Counted from the first letter of the stretch, positions 1 through 9,420 are shown. The stretch is 64,000 nt of DNA from Clostridium sp. (GCF_017888565.1 NZ_JAGHFX010000065.1:1-64000); one strand, 5' to 3'. Numbers and translations are program-made. The notes: a model not told the origin generated them from the sequence alone.

Positions 1-806
1 CATCAATCATTTCAGGATTCTTTGGTGTTACTGAACCAGCAATTTATGGTATTACATTACCAAGAAAAAAACCATTTATAGTGAGCTGTATAATAGGTGC
101 AGTTACAGGAGGTATCCTTGGTTTCTTTGAAGCTAAAAAATATATGCCAGGTGGTTTAGGAATATTTGTTTTACCAAATTTTATAGGACCAAATGGACCT
201 GACAAGGGATTTTATGGAGTTGCTATAGCAATGGCAGCAGGTTTAATTTTAGGATTTTTAGCAATGTTATTTGTAAAATTAGATCCAAAGGATATGGAAG
301 AGGATAATTTTAATACAGATGTTTCACAAAATAGTGAAAATACATTAGTTAAACAAGAAGTTATTTCAAGCCCATTAAAAGGAAAATTAACAGAGCTAAA
401 AAATGTTGAAGATGAAGCATTTGCTTGTGGTGCATTAGGTAAAGGTATAGCAATAATACCAACAGAGGGGAAAGTTGTAGCTCCAGCAGATGGAGTACTT
501 ACAACACTATTCCCAACAGGACACGCTATGGGAATTACAACTAATAATGGAGCAGAAATATTAATACATGTTGGTATGGATACTGTAAAGTTAGAAGGAA
601 AACACTTCACATTAAAAGCTAAACAAGGAGACGCAATTAAAAAAGGACAGACTTTAGTAGAGTTTGATATTAAAGCAATTGAAAAAGAAGGGTATTCCTT
701 AATCACACCAGTAATCATAACAAACTCAGATAATTATTTAGATGTTGTAGAAATCGATAAAAAAGAAATAGATTTTAAAGAAGATTTATTAACAGTAGTA
801 ATATAG
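1..806 (+). CDS. PTS sugar transporter EIIBCA, C-terminal part (glucose/beta-glucoside family)
   Basis: The reading frame is already open at the left edge (first full codon at position 3), so the N-terminus lies outside the window. Visible first is the end of an EIIC membrane domain with the family motif GVTEPAIYGI, then transmembrane segments. A charged linker and a complete EIIA domain of the glucose (Crr-like) family follow. The phosphorylated histidine is the H of ILIHVGMDTVKL (codon 567-569), and a second EIIA histidine sits in GHAMG just before it. The protein imports and phosphorylates a sugar at the membrane; EIIA takes phosphate from HPr. EIIC motif and order fit beta-glucoside or sucrose permeases, but the substrate cannot be read. 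A strong terminator follows. Confidence 0.9.
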   Translation, partial: SIISGFFGVTEPAIYGITLPRKKPFIVSCIIGAVTGGILGFFEAKKYMPGGLGIFVLPNFIGPNGPDKGFYGVAIAMAAGLILGFLAMLFVKLDPKDMEEDNFNTDVSQNSENTLVKQEVISSPLKGKLTELKNVEDEAFACGALGKGIAIIPTEGKVVAPADGVLTTLFPTGHAMGITTNNGAEILIHVGMDTVKLEGKHFTLKAKQGDAIKKGQTLVEFDIKAIEKEGYSLITPVIITNSDNYLDVVEIDKKEIDFKEDLLTVVI

Positions 807-955
807 TTTAGTTTATAAAAATTATTGATTGTAGATATTATGAGTAGTTATAAATATTACTCATAATATCTGGCATGAAATAAAACTTCAGTTATTAATG
901 AGAATATAGATGTAGTTATGATATATTAGTATTAACACAGGTATTTGTTAATCAT

Positions 956-1007
956 AACACCTTAAAGTTACAGTATGAAGATTGTAACTTTAAGGTGTTA
1001 TTTTTTT
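956..1007 (+). terminator. Rho-independent terminator after the PTS gene
   Basis: A perfect 17-bp inverted repeat (956-972 with 983-999, 10-base loop) is followed by a run of seven T after one A. It ends the PTS transcript. Confidence 0.9.
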
Positions 1008-1061
1008 ATTCTTTAGGAAATTATATTTTTAAAAACTGTGTATAACTAATAAAATGTAGAT

Positions 1062-1295
1062 ATGATAATTGAAGATAAGATAACAGTAAAACAGATATTA
1101 AAGGACAATTATAATAAATTTAAAAATAAATATTGGTTTCAAGTTTTGAAAAATATGCGAGAGCATATTGATGATGAGATAAATAAATCTTTAAGGTGTA
1201 GCGATATTAAATATGGATTTGCGGAATATAGAATAATTAAGTATGAAAATAACAGAATATCAATAGTAAAGAAAATAAGGCTCATAAATTATTAG
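1062..1295 (+). pseudogene. Remnant of an IS91/IS801-like transposase (N-terminal zinc-binding region)
   Basis: A 77-codon open frame whose order of elements recalls the N-terminus of IS91-family Y1-type transposases: an opening like ITVKQILKDN, then an LRCSDIKYGFAEYR segment. That segment corresponds to the 'C-G-D-x-x-x-G-F-A-x-Y-x-C' stretch just before the zinc-binding cysteines. After it the expected Cys-x-x-Cys residues are absent and the frame stops. This is inferred from remembered family sequence; no search was run. No full transposase, no catalytic tyrosine region and no IS ends are seen, so this is at best a dead fragment. It could alternatively be an unrelated small orphan gene. 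Confidence 0.45.
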
Positions 1296-1333
1296 AACAT
1301 TATAGAAAAGTATGTAATGTATATGAAAAGCTA

Positions 1334-1528
1334 ATGTTGTTAATGAAATGGGAGGAAGATATTCAAAATCTAAAGGCAGAAAAGATTAAGGAAGAAGAGT
1401 TTATTGTAATAACTGCAAAGGGAAATAAATTTATAGTAAAGCTAGAAAATAATATGTGTATATGTAAGTGTTTTTATTATAATAGAGAAACTTGTAAGCA
1501 GATTATTGCTTGTAAAAGATATAAGTAA
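1334..1528 (+). CDS. Small hypothetical protein with a degenerate SWIM-like Cys cluster
   Basis: 64 codons. The N-terminus is charged and helical (MLLMKWEEDIQNLKAEKIKE); the C-terminal third has C-I-C-K-C and then CKQIIACK. This resembles a SWIM zinc finger (CxC...CxH), but the last histidine is replaced by Gln. The same frame is open upstream to about 1253, overlapping the preceding fragment in another frame, and no clear ribosome binding site precedes the ATG. It may therefore be a leftover of a longer gene. Function unknown. Expression is doubtful. Confidence 0.35.
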   Translation: MLLMKWEEDIQNLKAEKIKEEEFIVITAKGNKFIVKLENNMCICKCFYYNRETCKQIIACKRYK

Positions 1529-1803
1529 ACTCATAGCCATTATTTAAAATGCTAATGGCTAAAAAATATCACCAAACTGTATCATAAATAACGGAGCATA
1601 TGATTTGTGATAAATTGTATAAAATTATATACTCCTATATAATAATAGTATTCTTAGTCTTAAATTATATTTAAATAAATTAGAGTGAATTTTATAGAAA
1701 TGAAAGCAATTATTATATATTTTAAGAGACATATGATCTATTAATATATAAATCTATTAAAAGATTTAAGGTAATAAAAGTTATCTACAAAAGGAGGGGA
1801 AAT

Positions 1804-2988
1804 ATGAATCCTATAAAAAAGTCTAATCGAACTAGAATATTAGAGTATGTTTTTAGAAATGCTCCTGTATCAAGGGCTACTATAGCGGAGCAAACAGATA
1901 TTACACCTGCTACAGTAACAACAACAATAACAGAACTGATAAATGAAAATGTTATTGTAGACTTAGGTGAAGTTGAACAAAGTGATAATACGCCGGGGAG
2001 AAAGCGTGTTTTAATTGATTTAAATCCTGACCATAGTTATGCAATTGGAATTGAATTTAATGAAAAGCATATATCTTTTTGCATAACTAATTTAAAAGGG
2101 AAGATTATAGATGAATCAATATTTTTAACAACTTATCATCAAGTTTCAAATATAACAGAGTTTATAATTGAAAATGTAGAAATACTTATGCAAAAAAATA
2201 AAGATATCAAGGATAAGCTTTTAGGAATAGGTATTGGTGTACCGGGAAAGATAAATAATAATAATAAAGAATTATTTTCAGATTCAAATGTATGGAAATG
2301 TTTCTTTCCTGAAAAAATTAAAGAGAGATTTCGATTATCTGTCATTATGGAAAATAATGTTAAATGCATGGCTAAGGGGTTATATTTATTTGAACCTCAA
2401 AAAAGTCCAGAAAATTTTTCTTTTTTTCATTTAGGTACTGGAATGTACTGTGCAAATGTGATTAATGGAGAATTATTTAAAGAGGAAAATTATATATCTG
2501 GGGAAATCGGTCATACAATTGTTAAAGTGGATGGAAAATGTTGTGAGTGTGGAAAAAATGGATGCCTTAATACTTATGCAAGTGAGAGATGGTTAATAAA
2601 GATGGCTAAGATACTGATTAAAAATAAGGCTTCTGTTATTTTAGATAGTTTAGTTAAAAATTACGAAGAGTTAAATATTGAGCATATTATAACTGCATAT
2701 AATTTGGGGGATGAAGTTATAAGACAATACATATTAGAAGCACTGAAATATTTAAGTATGTCTATTTCAAATTTATCTATTATAATGAATCCTACTAAAA
2801 TTTTTCTACATGGTCAATTATTTGAGGATGATACAATATTTAAGCAATTTCAAATATATATTGAAAGAGATCTGAACTTTATAGGGGATAACTATTTTTC
2901 TAATATAGAACTAGTTCACTACAAGCCTATTGATGGTGCTATTGGGGCAAGTGCTAGGGTCATTGATGCTTATTTTATTAATGAATAA
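1804..2988 (+). CDS. ROK-family transcriptional regulator
   Basis: 394 aa with a strong RBS (aaggagggg) just upstream. Residues about 5-65 form a winged helix-turn-helix (SRATIAEQTDITPATVTTT); the rest is a ROK sugar-kinase-like fold with the ATP/sugar region (GIGIGVPGKI) and the ROK zinc motif C-E-C-G-K-N-G-C. This domain order is that of NagC/XylR-type repressors, which release DNA when they bind a sugar or sugar phosphate. It lies directly beside the sulfatase and sugar-symporter genes, so it most likely controls that sulfated-glycan locus; the inducer is not known. Unlike those two neighbours it is uninterrupted. Confidence 0.85.
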   Translation: MNPIKKSNRTRILEYVFRNAPVSRATIAEQTDITPATVTTTITELINENVIVDLGEVEQSDNTPGRKRVLIDLNPDHSYAIGIEFNEKHISFCITNLKGKIIDESIFLTTYHQVSNITEFIIENVEILMQKNKDIKDKLLGIGIGVPGKINNNNKELFSDSNVWKCFFPEKIKERFRLSVIMENNVKCMAKGLYLFEPQKSPENFSFFHLGTGMYCANVINGELFKEENYISGEIGHTIVKVDGKCCECGKNGCLNTYASERWLIKMAKILIKNKASVILDSLVKNYEELNIEHIITAYNLGDEVIRQYILEALKYLSMSISNLSIIMNPTKIFLHGQLFEDDTIFKQFQIYIERDLNFIGDNYFSNIELVHYKPIDGAIGASARVIDAYFINE

Positions 2989-2994
2989 TTAAAA

Positions 2995-3045
2995 AGAGTA
3001 TATATAAATTTGTTTTTACACAAATATATATATACTCTAATTATT
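2995..3045. terminator. Convergent hairpin between the ROK gene and the sulfatase
   Basis: An AT-rich inverted repeat (2995-3011 with 3022-3038, 15 of 17 paired) lies between two converging genes. It probably serves both, although the flanking T/A runs are short. Confidence 0.6.
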
Positions 3046-3096
3046 TATCTCTAAGGATAATATATTTTTTTCTTTATAGATATAATTGTTAGATTT

Positions 3097-4556
3097 CTAA
3101 TAAAAGTCTTTAATACGATGAAACCATACACTAGCTGGGTCATTACTTTCTTTCAGATGCTTAGATAATTTTTGTATATATTCTCTTTTTATATCTGCAT
3201 ATTGTCCATCATAACATAAATTATTTAGTTGATATGGATCGTTAGTGAAATCATAAAGCTCACCTTTTTCATTTTCATTAAAGGTGAATTGGTATTTATT
3301 ATCTCTTACCATCCTTTGACGAGATACATAAAAGTGATTATGAAACTCGCCAAATACTTCTGTTCTATTATTACTTTTCTTTACTCCGGACATTAATGGG
3401 AGAAGGCTTTCACCATCAACAGGTTTAGGAGGCTTCATGCCTGCTATATCTAGAAGCGTTGGCATAATCTCCTGTAGATAAACAAAACTATCATTATCCT
3501 TAGTGCCGAGACCTTTAACTATCATAGGTATTCTATATATTTCATCGAAAGTGAATGCACCTTTTTCAATTAACTTGTGAGCGCCAAGACAATCCCCATG
3601 ATCTGCACTATATATAATAATAGTATCATCATAGATTCCTAATTTTTTTAATTTATCTACTATTAATCCCACCATGTCATCGATCATTGTACAATGACCA
3701 TAGTATTTAGAAGAGATGTCTGCAAATCCATCCCACCCATAATCTCCAAGTCCCCACATTTTTTCAGTAAGATAATAACCATAAGAGGTTTATCATTAAA
3801 ATCTTCTTTATAGCTTGGATGCTCTTTAATATCCTTTGGATCATACATAGAATAATAAGGTTCAGGTACGATGCTTGGTGAGTGAGGTCCCCAGAAATTT
3901 GCCCAGATCAAGAAGGGTTTATCTTCGTCAATTGCTTCATCAATTAAACGATTAGCTTCATGTGCAACAAAATATTCAATAGTGCTTTCAATAGGTCCTT
4001 CATGCTTAGCATACATTTCTTGGATCTGAAGTGCAGGGTTATTACCTAAGAAGCCGTGGGAAACATCAGGTATATCAAAGCCATTATCCTTTAAATATTC
4101 TTCGTAGTAATTAGGTAAGTTATCTGGTGGTTGATTAAATATTAAACTAGGAAAAACTTGGCTTCCTGGAAAACCATATCCCATAAAAGCTTTTCCGTTA
4201 AATCTACAGTCCTCAGGTGTTTTTGATGCGGAAACATGCCATTTACCAGCAAGACCACAATAATAACCTTGATCTTTCATACATTGTCCGAGAACAGGAA
4301 TATCATCTTTAATATCTGTAAAGTTATCGATTACACCATGATTGTGAGGGTAAAGTCCTGTCATAACACTTGCACGAGAAGGTGCACAGATTGGAGAAGA
4401 TGTAAATGCATTAGTAAATTTCATTCCTTCATCAGCAAGAGCATCAATATTTGGTGTTTTGCATATATCATTCAAACCATAAGAACTAACAGTATCATAT
4501 CGTTGTTGATCGGATAGTATTAGAATTATATTTTTTTTCTTAGTCATAAAACTCAA
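3097..4556 (-). pseudogene. Cys-type sulfatase, frameshifted
   Basis: Alkaline-phosphatase-fold sulfatase in two overlapping frames: the N-terminal 290 codons (4556 to 3684) and a C-terminal 220 codons (3759 to 3097). The first part has the metal-binding SDQQ segment and the active-site signature C-A-P-S-R, Cys57, which anSME would convert to formylglycine; the second part has KYYGHCTMIDDMVG and a normal C-terminal domain. Joined, they give about 485 aa, the usual length. The frame is lost around 3760-3790, in or just before CTGAAAAAATG as read on the coding strand. The family cleaves sulfate esters from glycans. It is either a real lesion or a sequencing indel. The exact substrate is not readable. 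Confidence 0.85.
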
Positions 4557-4840
4557 TCCCTTCTAAATATGAATTAATTATTTATTATAAAAAATAAAAA
4601 GTGATAATAAAAGATTTTAATAATAAAAAGCATAAAAATCGCAATATAAATTAATGAAATTTAAATAATATATAATTTAACACTAATTTTAATGTTAGTA
4701 TAGCACTGCTAATTATTAAAATTAATAATTAATTAAATCTATTAATAATTTTGATAAATCGATATAATGAGTATTATATCAAGAAAAAATAAAATGTATT
4801 GAAAATACATTAATTATTATTTATAATTAATTGTGAAAAG
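4557..4840. other. AT-rich divergent intergenic region, left half
   Basis: Between the divergent sulfatase and symporter genes. No open frame and no hairpin of note; very rich in A/T runs. Promoters for both directions should lie here or in the duplicated leader to the right, but no single -35/-10 pair stands out. Confidence 0.5.
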
Positions 4841-5028
4841 GTTAAAAGCAAAGGGGGAGTGTTATAACCTTATAAAGTAAGAGAAAAAAGTTATGCTTCT
4901 TAAGAGAACTATTCGGGTAGATGAGGAATTGATGTAAAAATTAAAAGTAAAGGGGAGTGTTATAGCATTATAAATTAAGAAAGAAAAGTTAAATTTCTTA
5001 AAAATTAAAATTATACGGGGGTAAAGAG
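4841..5028 (+). repeat. 99-bp imperfect tandem duplication of the symporter leader and RBS
   Basis: Two copies begin with TTAAAAG(C/T)AAAGGGG at 4842 and 4941, exactly 99 bp apart. They stay similar through GAGTGTTATA, a TTATAAA stretch and a gene-start-like segment (ATTCGGGTAGATGAGG in copy 1, TATACGGGGGTAAAGAG in copy 2). Copy 2 ends in the real RBS and ATG (5029) of the symporter. Copy 1 therefore looks like a decayed second leader. Confidence 0.6.
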
Positions 5029-6468
5029 ATGAATAATTCAGTGGAAGCTTCAGAGAAACAAGTATACTTATATAGTATAGGGAACATTGCAAATACAGCT
5101 ATATTTATGTTTGTAGGCACATATATTATGTTCTATTACACAAATATATTGGGTATTTCAGCTACAGTGGCAGGAACAATTTTTATGGTAGCTAGAATCG
5201 TAGATGCACTAACAGATCCGATTATGGGAATGATTGTTGATAGAACTAATTCTAAAAGGTTCGGTAAATATAGGCCTTACATCATATTTGGTTCACCTAT
5301 ATTAGGAATTATTTTTGTATTAATGTTTATGGCTCCGGATTTAAGTATGGGAGGAAAAATAATTTATGCATATACAAGTTATATTTTATATAGCTTAGCA
5401 TGGACATGTGTGCAAATTCCTCAACTTGCACTTCCTATTATTTTGAGTAATAATACAACACGTCGTACAAAAATTCAGGCTATCTTTCAGGCAGTTGGAA
5501 ACATTGGATCTTTAGCGGTAACATCATTAGCCATTTATATGCTAAAGTGGTTTGGTGGAGATGGAAGTAAAGAATCGTGGTTTATTGTGGCGATAATTTT
5601 TGCTATATTCTCTACAATTATGTTTATTATATCTGCTATGTCTGTTAAAAGTCTTGATGTTTTTAATCCAGCACAAGCTAGTAGAGTTAACTCAGGTGAA
5701 AAGGTATCCATTAAACAAAGAATAAAAGTTATTACTTCGAACACAGCTTTACTTATGGTACTTATCAGTTTTGGAACAGATAGTTTAGCTATTTAAATCG
5801 GAAATGGACTAAATATGTATTTTTTTAAATATAACATGGGAGAAAAATTAAATCTCATGGGGATGCTAGGATGGGCAACTACTATATTTTCTTTCATATT
5901 GATTGGAATTGTAGGATGGTATGTAAATAAGCTTGGAAAGAAAAATGGAATAATATTAGCTGAATCACTTGCTATTATAGCTGCACTTGGATTATTATTT
6001 GTTCCGTCACATAATACTTTTTTCGTTATGTTCTTTTTAATAGCATCAGTTACTATTGGGGCAATTACTAACATGTTAAGTAGATCTGCTGTTTTAGATT
6101 CAGCTAACTATGCAGAGTGGAAGACTGGCATTAATGGATCGGCATTAGTATCTTCTACATTTACTTTTGTAAATAAGTTTTCACAAGCATTTGGAGCATT
6201 TATCATGGGGTATGTTCTAGAGTTTGTAGGTTATGCACCAAATCTAGCTCAGCAGTCTGCAACTACGCTAAAAGCTATTTTATATATGAAAACGTTAATA
6301 CCTATTGCTGCATTTATATGTTCTGTTGTGGCAATGCAATTTTATCCAATTGATAGAAAAACAGAGAATGAAATGGAAACGTTTATAAATGAGAAGCGTA
6401 AGAGGGAGATTGAATCATCTAAATTAATAGAAGATGAAGTTCATAAAGAATCACAAATAAAAATTTAA
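5029..6468 (+). pseudogene. GPH-family sugar:cation symporter, interrupted by an in-frame TAA
   Basis: A major-facilitator-type glycoside-pentoside-hexuronide symporter. Codons 1-255 (5029-5793) hold the first half with R-x-x-D-A-x-x-D-P-x-x-G (ARIVDALTDPIMG) and an FGKYRPYI loop. TAA at 5794-5796 interrupts it, and the same frame resumes at once (IGNGLNMYFFKYNMGEK) and runs to 6468. Without the stop the product would be 479 aa, a normal family length. The internal ATG at 5815 has no RBS, so reinitiation is unlikely. Predicted role: uptake of the desulfated or sulfated sugar handled by the adjacent sulfatase. Confidence 0.85.
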
Positions 6469-6572
6469 TAAAAAATAAAAAGAACTTATATTAAAGCATA
6501 TATGGGGAATGGCATCTAGTATATCGAAAATTATCTAAGTATATTTTATATATAATAATCTTATATCAGTCA

Positions 6573-6586
6573 AGAAAACGTTTTTT
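6573..6586. promoter_or_regulatory. Possible cre (CcpA) site
   Basis: The 14-mer agaaaacgtttttt matches 11 of 14 positions of the catabolite-responsive palindrome TGAAAACGTTTTCA and lies about 200 bp upstream of the TauE/SafE gene. A single near match in AT-rich DNA is weak evidence. Confidence 0.3.
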
Positions 6587-6666
6587 AGAGAGTGGTTTAT
6601 ATTTTACTGAAATAGGTAGTGAAAGTGAAATAAATATGCTTAATATAATTAATTGTAAATGATTAG

Positions 6667-6706
6667 CAGCTGATTTCTGCTCTGTATAAGAAATCAGCTG
6701 TTAATT
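6667..6706 (+). terminator. Hairpin after the symporter
   Basis: Perfect 12-bp stem (6667-6678 with 6689-6700, 10-base loop) followed by TTAATTGATTTT. The T-run is broken, so it is a partial terminator or an attenuator ahead of the TauE/SafE gene. Confidence 0.6.
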
Positions 6707-6790
6707 GATTTTAATATAGTTTCATATATAGGTAGAGAATGAAATGTTGAAAATGACATAATAATATAGAAGAAAAAGTAGGGGGAGTGT

Positions 6791-7582
6791 ATGGAGTTTA
6801 TATACTTTATTATAAGTGCCATCGCATCATTAGTAGGAGCTATAAGTGGAATTGGTGGAGGAATAATTATAAAACCTTTTATGGATAGTTTAGGAACAAT
6901 GAGCGTATCAACGTTAAGTTTTTTGTCCGGATGCACTGTTTTGACTATGGCTACAGTATCACTTATAAGAAATAGAAAAGAGGAAATTAAGATAAATGTG
7001 AATATAACTGTATATTTAGCAATCGGTGCTTGTGTTGGTGGAATTTTAGGAAAAGAATTATTTGATAAATCAAGAAGGATATTTGGAAATGATAGTTTAG
7101 TAGGAATCATTCAATCAATTTTATTATTATTAATTAATTTAGCAATCATATTTTATATGAAAAATAAAGATAAAATTGAAACACATAATGTTGAAGATAA
7201 GATAAATTGTGTATTAATTGGATTATCATTAGGAGTGTTATCATCTTTTTTAGGTATTGGGGGAGGCCCATTAAATATAGCTGCAATATACTATTTTTTC
7301 TCAATGAAGCCAAAGGAAACAGCTTTAAACTCATTATTCGTAATATTCTTTTCTCAAATGTCTAGTTTACTAACAACAATTTTAGCAAATGATATTCCTG
7401 AGTTTAGAATTATGACATTGATTGTAATGTGTTTGGGAGGAGTTTTAGGAGCGATTTATGGAAGTTATAGATCAAAGAAAATGAGCGATGATATAATCCA
7501 GCAGTTTTTTGCGAGAGTTTTAATTTTATTAGTTTTTATAAATATATTTAATATAGTCAAGTTTACAGGAGTATCATTATAG
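6791..7582 (+). CDS. TauE/SafE-family anion exporter
   Basis: 263 aa, about eight membrane segments arranged as two repeats, each with a Gly-rich turn: GAISGIGGGIIIKP near residue 18 and SSFLGIGGGPLNIAA near residue 155. This is the hallmark of TauE/SafE (sulfite/sulfoacetate exporter) proteins. RBS (aggggga) precedes the ATG. The sulfatase-maturase gene starts 12 bp downstream and probably shares the transcript. In this context an attractive role is export of sulfate or sulfite set free by sulfatases; the ion itself is inferred from the neighbourhood. Confidence 0.85.
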   Translation: MEFIYFIISAIASLVGAISGIGGGIIIKPFMDSLGTMSVSTLSFLSGCTVLTMATVSLIRNRKEEIKINVNITVYLAIGACVGGILGKELFDKSRRIFGNDSLVGIIQSILLLLINLAIIFYMKNKDKIETHNVEDKINCVLIGLSLGVLSSFLGIGGGPLNIAAIYYFFSMKPKETALNSLFVIFFSQMSSLLTTILANDIPEFRIMTLIVMCLGGVLGAIYGSYRSKKMSDDIIQQFFARVLILLVFINIFNIVKFTGVSL

Positions 7583-7594
7583 AGGAGGGCTAAA

Positions 7595-8692
7595 ATGTAT
7601 CCATTAAATTTATTAATTAAACCAGCATCAGGATATTGTAATTTTAAATGTAAGTATTGTTTTTATGATGATATAGCTGATAATAGATCAGTTCAGTCTT
7701 ATGGATTTATGAGCACTAAAACTTTAGAGCAAATAGTAAAGAAAGCTCTTAAGTTTGCAAAGGGTGAATGTACATTTATTTTTCAAGGTGGTGAACCTAC
7801 TTTGGTAGGCCTTGATTTTTATAAGGATTTAATAAAGTTTCAAAAGAAATATAACAAAACAGGGATAGAAATCCATAATTCAATTCAAACTAATGGCTAT
7901 TTAATAGATAAGGAATGGGCAAAATTTTTGCATAATAATAAGTTTCTTGTAGGAATATCACTAGATGGAACTAAAGAAATAAATGATATAAATAGGATTA
8001 ATGCTAGTAGAGAAGGTACTTATGATAGTATATTAGAAACAATAGAACTCTTTAACAAATATAAAGTAGAATACAACATATTGACTGTAGTAACTTCTTA
8101 TGTAGCTCAGAATATAAAGAATATATATGAATTTTATAAAGAAAGGAATTTTTCATATCAACAGTATATACCATGTTTGGATCCTATGGGAGAAGAAAGA
8201 GGATGTCGTGATTATTCACTTAATCCTAAACTTTATGGACAGTTTTTAAAGGATTTGTTCGATTTATGGTATGAGGATATGAAAAAAGGAGAATTTGTAT
8301 ATAATAGATATTTTGAAAATATAGTAGGGATAATAAAAGGATTTAGACCAGAGGCCTGTGGTATGCTTGGTCATTGTACAGTTCAGAATGTAATAGAAGC
8401 TGATGGCAGCGTATATCCTTGTGACTTTTATGTATTAGATGAACAAAAGATAGGAAATCTGATAGAAGAAGATTTTGAGGATATAGAAAAAAAGCGAAAA
8501 GAAAGTAAATTTATAGTATCATCATTAAAGTTAGAGTATAGCTGCATGGAGTGTAAATGGAAAAATCTATGTAGAGGTGGATGCAGAAGAGATAGAGATA
8601 AAAATATGGATGGAAATTTATCGCTAAACTATTTCTGTGAATCTTATAAGGAATTTTTCGAGTATTCAATTGATAGATTAATAAACTTTTAA
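7595..8692 (+). CDS. Anaerobic sulfatase-maturating enzyme (radical SAM, SPASM)
   Basis: 365 aa with RBS gaggaggg. The opening has the radical-SAM cluster C15-x3-C19-x2-C22 (GYCNFKCKYCFYDD), which I recall at the same positions in the crystallised C. perfringens anSME. FQGGEPTLVG is the conserved GGEP segment. The C-terminal SPASM region (C-G-M-L-G-H-C, YPCDF, CMECKWKNLCRGGC, FC) carries ligands for two auxiliary [4Fe-4S] clusters. It oxidises the active-site Cys of Cys-type sulfatases to formylglycine. It is intact although the neighbouring sulfatase is broken, so other sulfatases may exist elsewhere in the genome. Confidence 0.92.
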   Translation: MYPLNLLIKPASGYCNFKCKYCFYDDIADNRSVQSYGFMSTKTLEQIVKKALKFAKGECTFIFQGGEPTLVGLDFYKDLIKFQKKYNKTGIEIHNSIQTNGYLIDKEWAKFLHNNKFLVGISLDGTKEINDINRINASREGTYDSILETIELFNKYKVEYNILTVVTSYVAQNIKNIYEFYKERNFSYQQYIPCLDPMGEERGCRDYSLNPKLYGQFLKDLFDLWYEDMKKGEFVYNRYFENIVGIIKGFRPEACGMLGHCTVQNVIEADGSVYPCDFYVLDEQKIGNLIEEDFEDIEKKRKESKFIVSSLKLEYSCMECKWKNLCRGGCRRDRDKNMDGNLSLNYFCESYKEFFEYSIDRLINF

Positions 8693-9085
8693 TAAATTTC
8701 TAGAAGAACAAAATGAAAAAACTTAATTAGAGTAGTTATAGTGAACCGTACAATAAGAAAATGAGATCTTTAATTAGATATTAATATAACTTATCTAAGG
8801 ATACGAAAAAATAGTATCATAAGTAATACTTTAAATTTAATTAATACAATATATTATTTATATATTATATAACAATGAACCAAGGTGAATATTTAATTAT
8901 CTAAGATACAGTAATAGTCGCTGCAACTGTAGATTAATGCTTTATAGAGTATGTAAATTTAATTAAGAGAGAATTAAATAAATTTTACAATAAGTTTAAA
9001 AGTATATAATTATAGTTTAAATATGTTATAAAAAGAAATAGTTAAATATTAGTATGAAAAATGTGAAATAAATAATTAAAAGGTG
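8693..9085. other. Intergenic, no feature seen
   Basis: About 390 bp of AT-rich DNA after the maturase. No coding frame with an RBS and no stable hairpin was found. Confidence 0.5.
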
Positions 9086-9114
9086 TTGCAATTAAGTAAA
9101 TACTATGTTATTAT
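9086..9114 (+). promoter_or_regulatory. SigA-type promoter of the zinc-ribbon gene
   Basis: TTGCAA (9086-9091), 17-bp spacer, TATTAT (9109-9114). The start codon is about 110 bp further on, giving a long leader with a small hairpin (gtagcaa/ttgctaac). Confidence 0.6.
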
Positions 9115-9224
9115 AAGAGAGTAGCAAAGTTGCTAACAAAAAAAGTTTCATTTAGGTAAATAGTTTCTCAAAAATTAGAGATTATTATATCGATTTAGAA
9201 TCTTTAATTTCAGGAGGAATATTT

Positions 9225-9377
9225 ATGACAGATAAGACATTAGTATGTAGAGATTGTGGAAGTGAATTCGTATTTTCAGTAGGAGAACAAGAATTCTATA
9301 AAGAAAAAGGATTTACAAATGAGCCAACAAGATGTATATCTTGTAGAAGAGCTAAAAAGGAACAAAATAGAAGATAA
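9225..9377 (+). CDS. Small zinc-ribbon protein
   Basis: 50 aa starting at an ATG with a strong RBS (aggagga). Sequence: MTDKTLVCRDCGSEFVFSVG, then EQEFYKEKGFTNEPTRCISC and RRAKKEQNRR. Two C-x-x-C pairs (C8/C11 and C37/C40) form a treble-clef-like zinc ribbon of the 'probable zinc-ribbon domain' family common in clostridia. The basic tail suggests nucleic-acid or ribosome binding, but the role is not established. Single gene with its own promoter and terminator. Confidence 0.85.
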   Translation: MTDKTLVCRDCGSEFVFSVGEQEFYKEKGFTNEPTRCISCRRAKKEQNRR

Positions 9378-9392
9378 TTTTAAATTGTTATA

Positions 9393-9420
9393 GGTTGTAG
9401 TTTAGACTACAACCTTTTTT
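9393..9420 (+). terminator. Terminator of the zinc-ribbon gene
   Basis: Perfect 9-bp stem (9393-9401 with 9406-9414), TTAG loop, six T. Confidence 0.85.

Noticed and set aside
212..718. 168-codon antisense frame inside the PTS gene
   Set aside because: Lies fully opposite the EIIA/EIIC coding sequence, which has clear motifs; no RBS or known domain.
5815..6468. Independent second gene in the symporter
   Set aside because: Same frame as the upstream half, no RBS before its ATG, and the joined length equals a normal symporter; treated as one interrupted gene.
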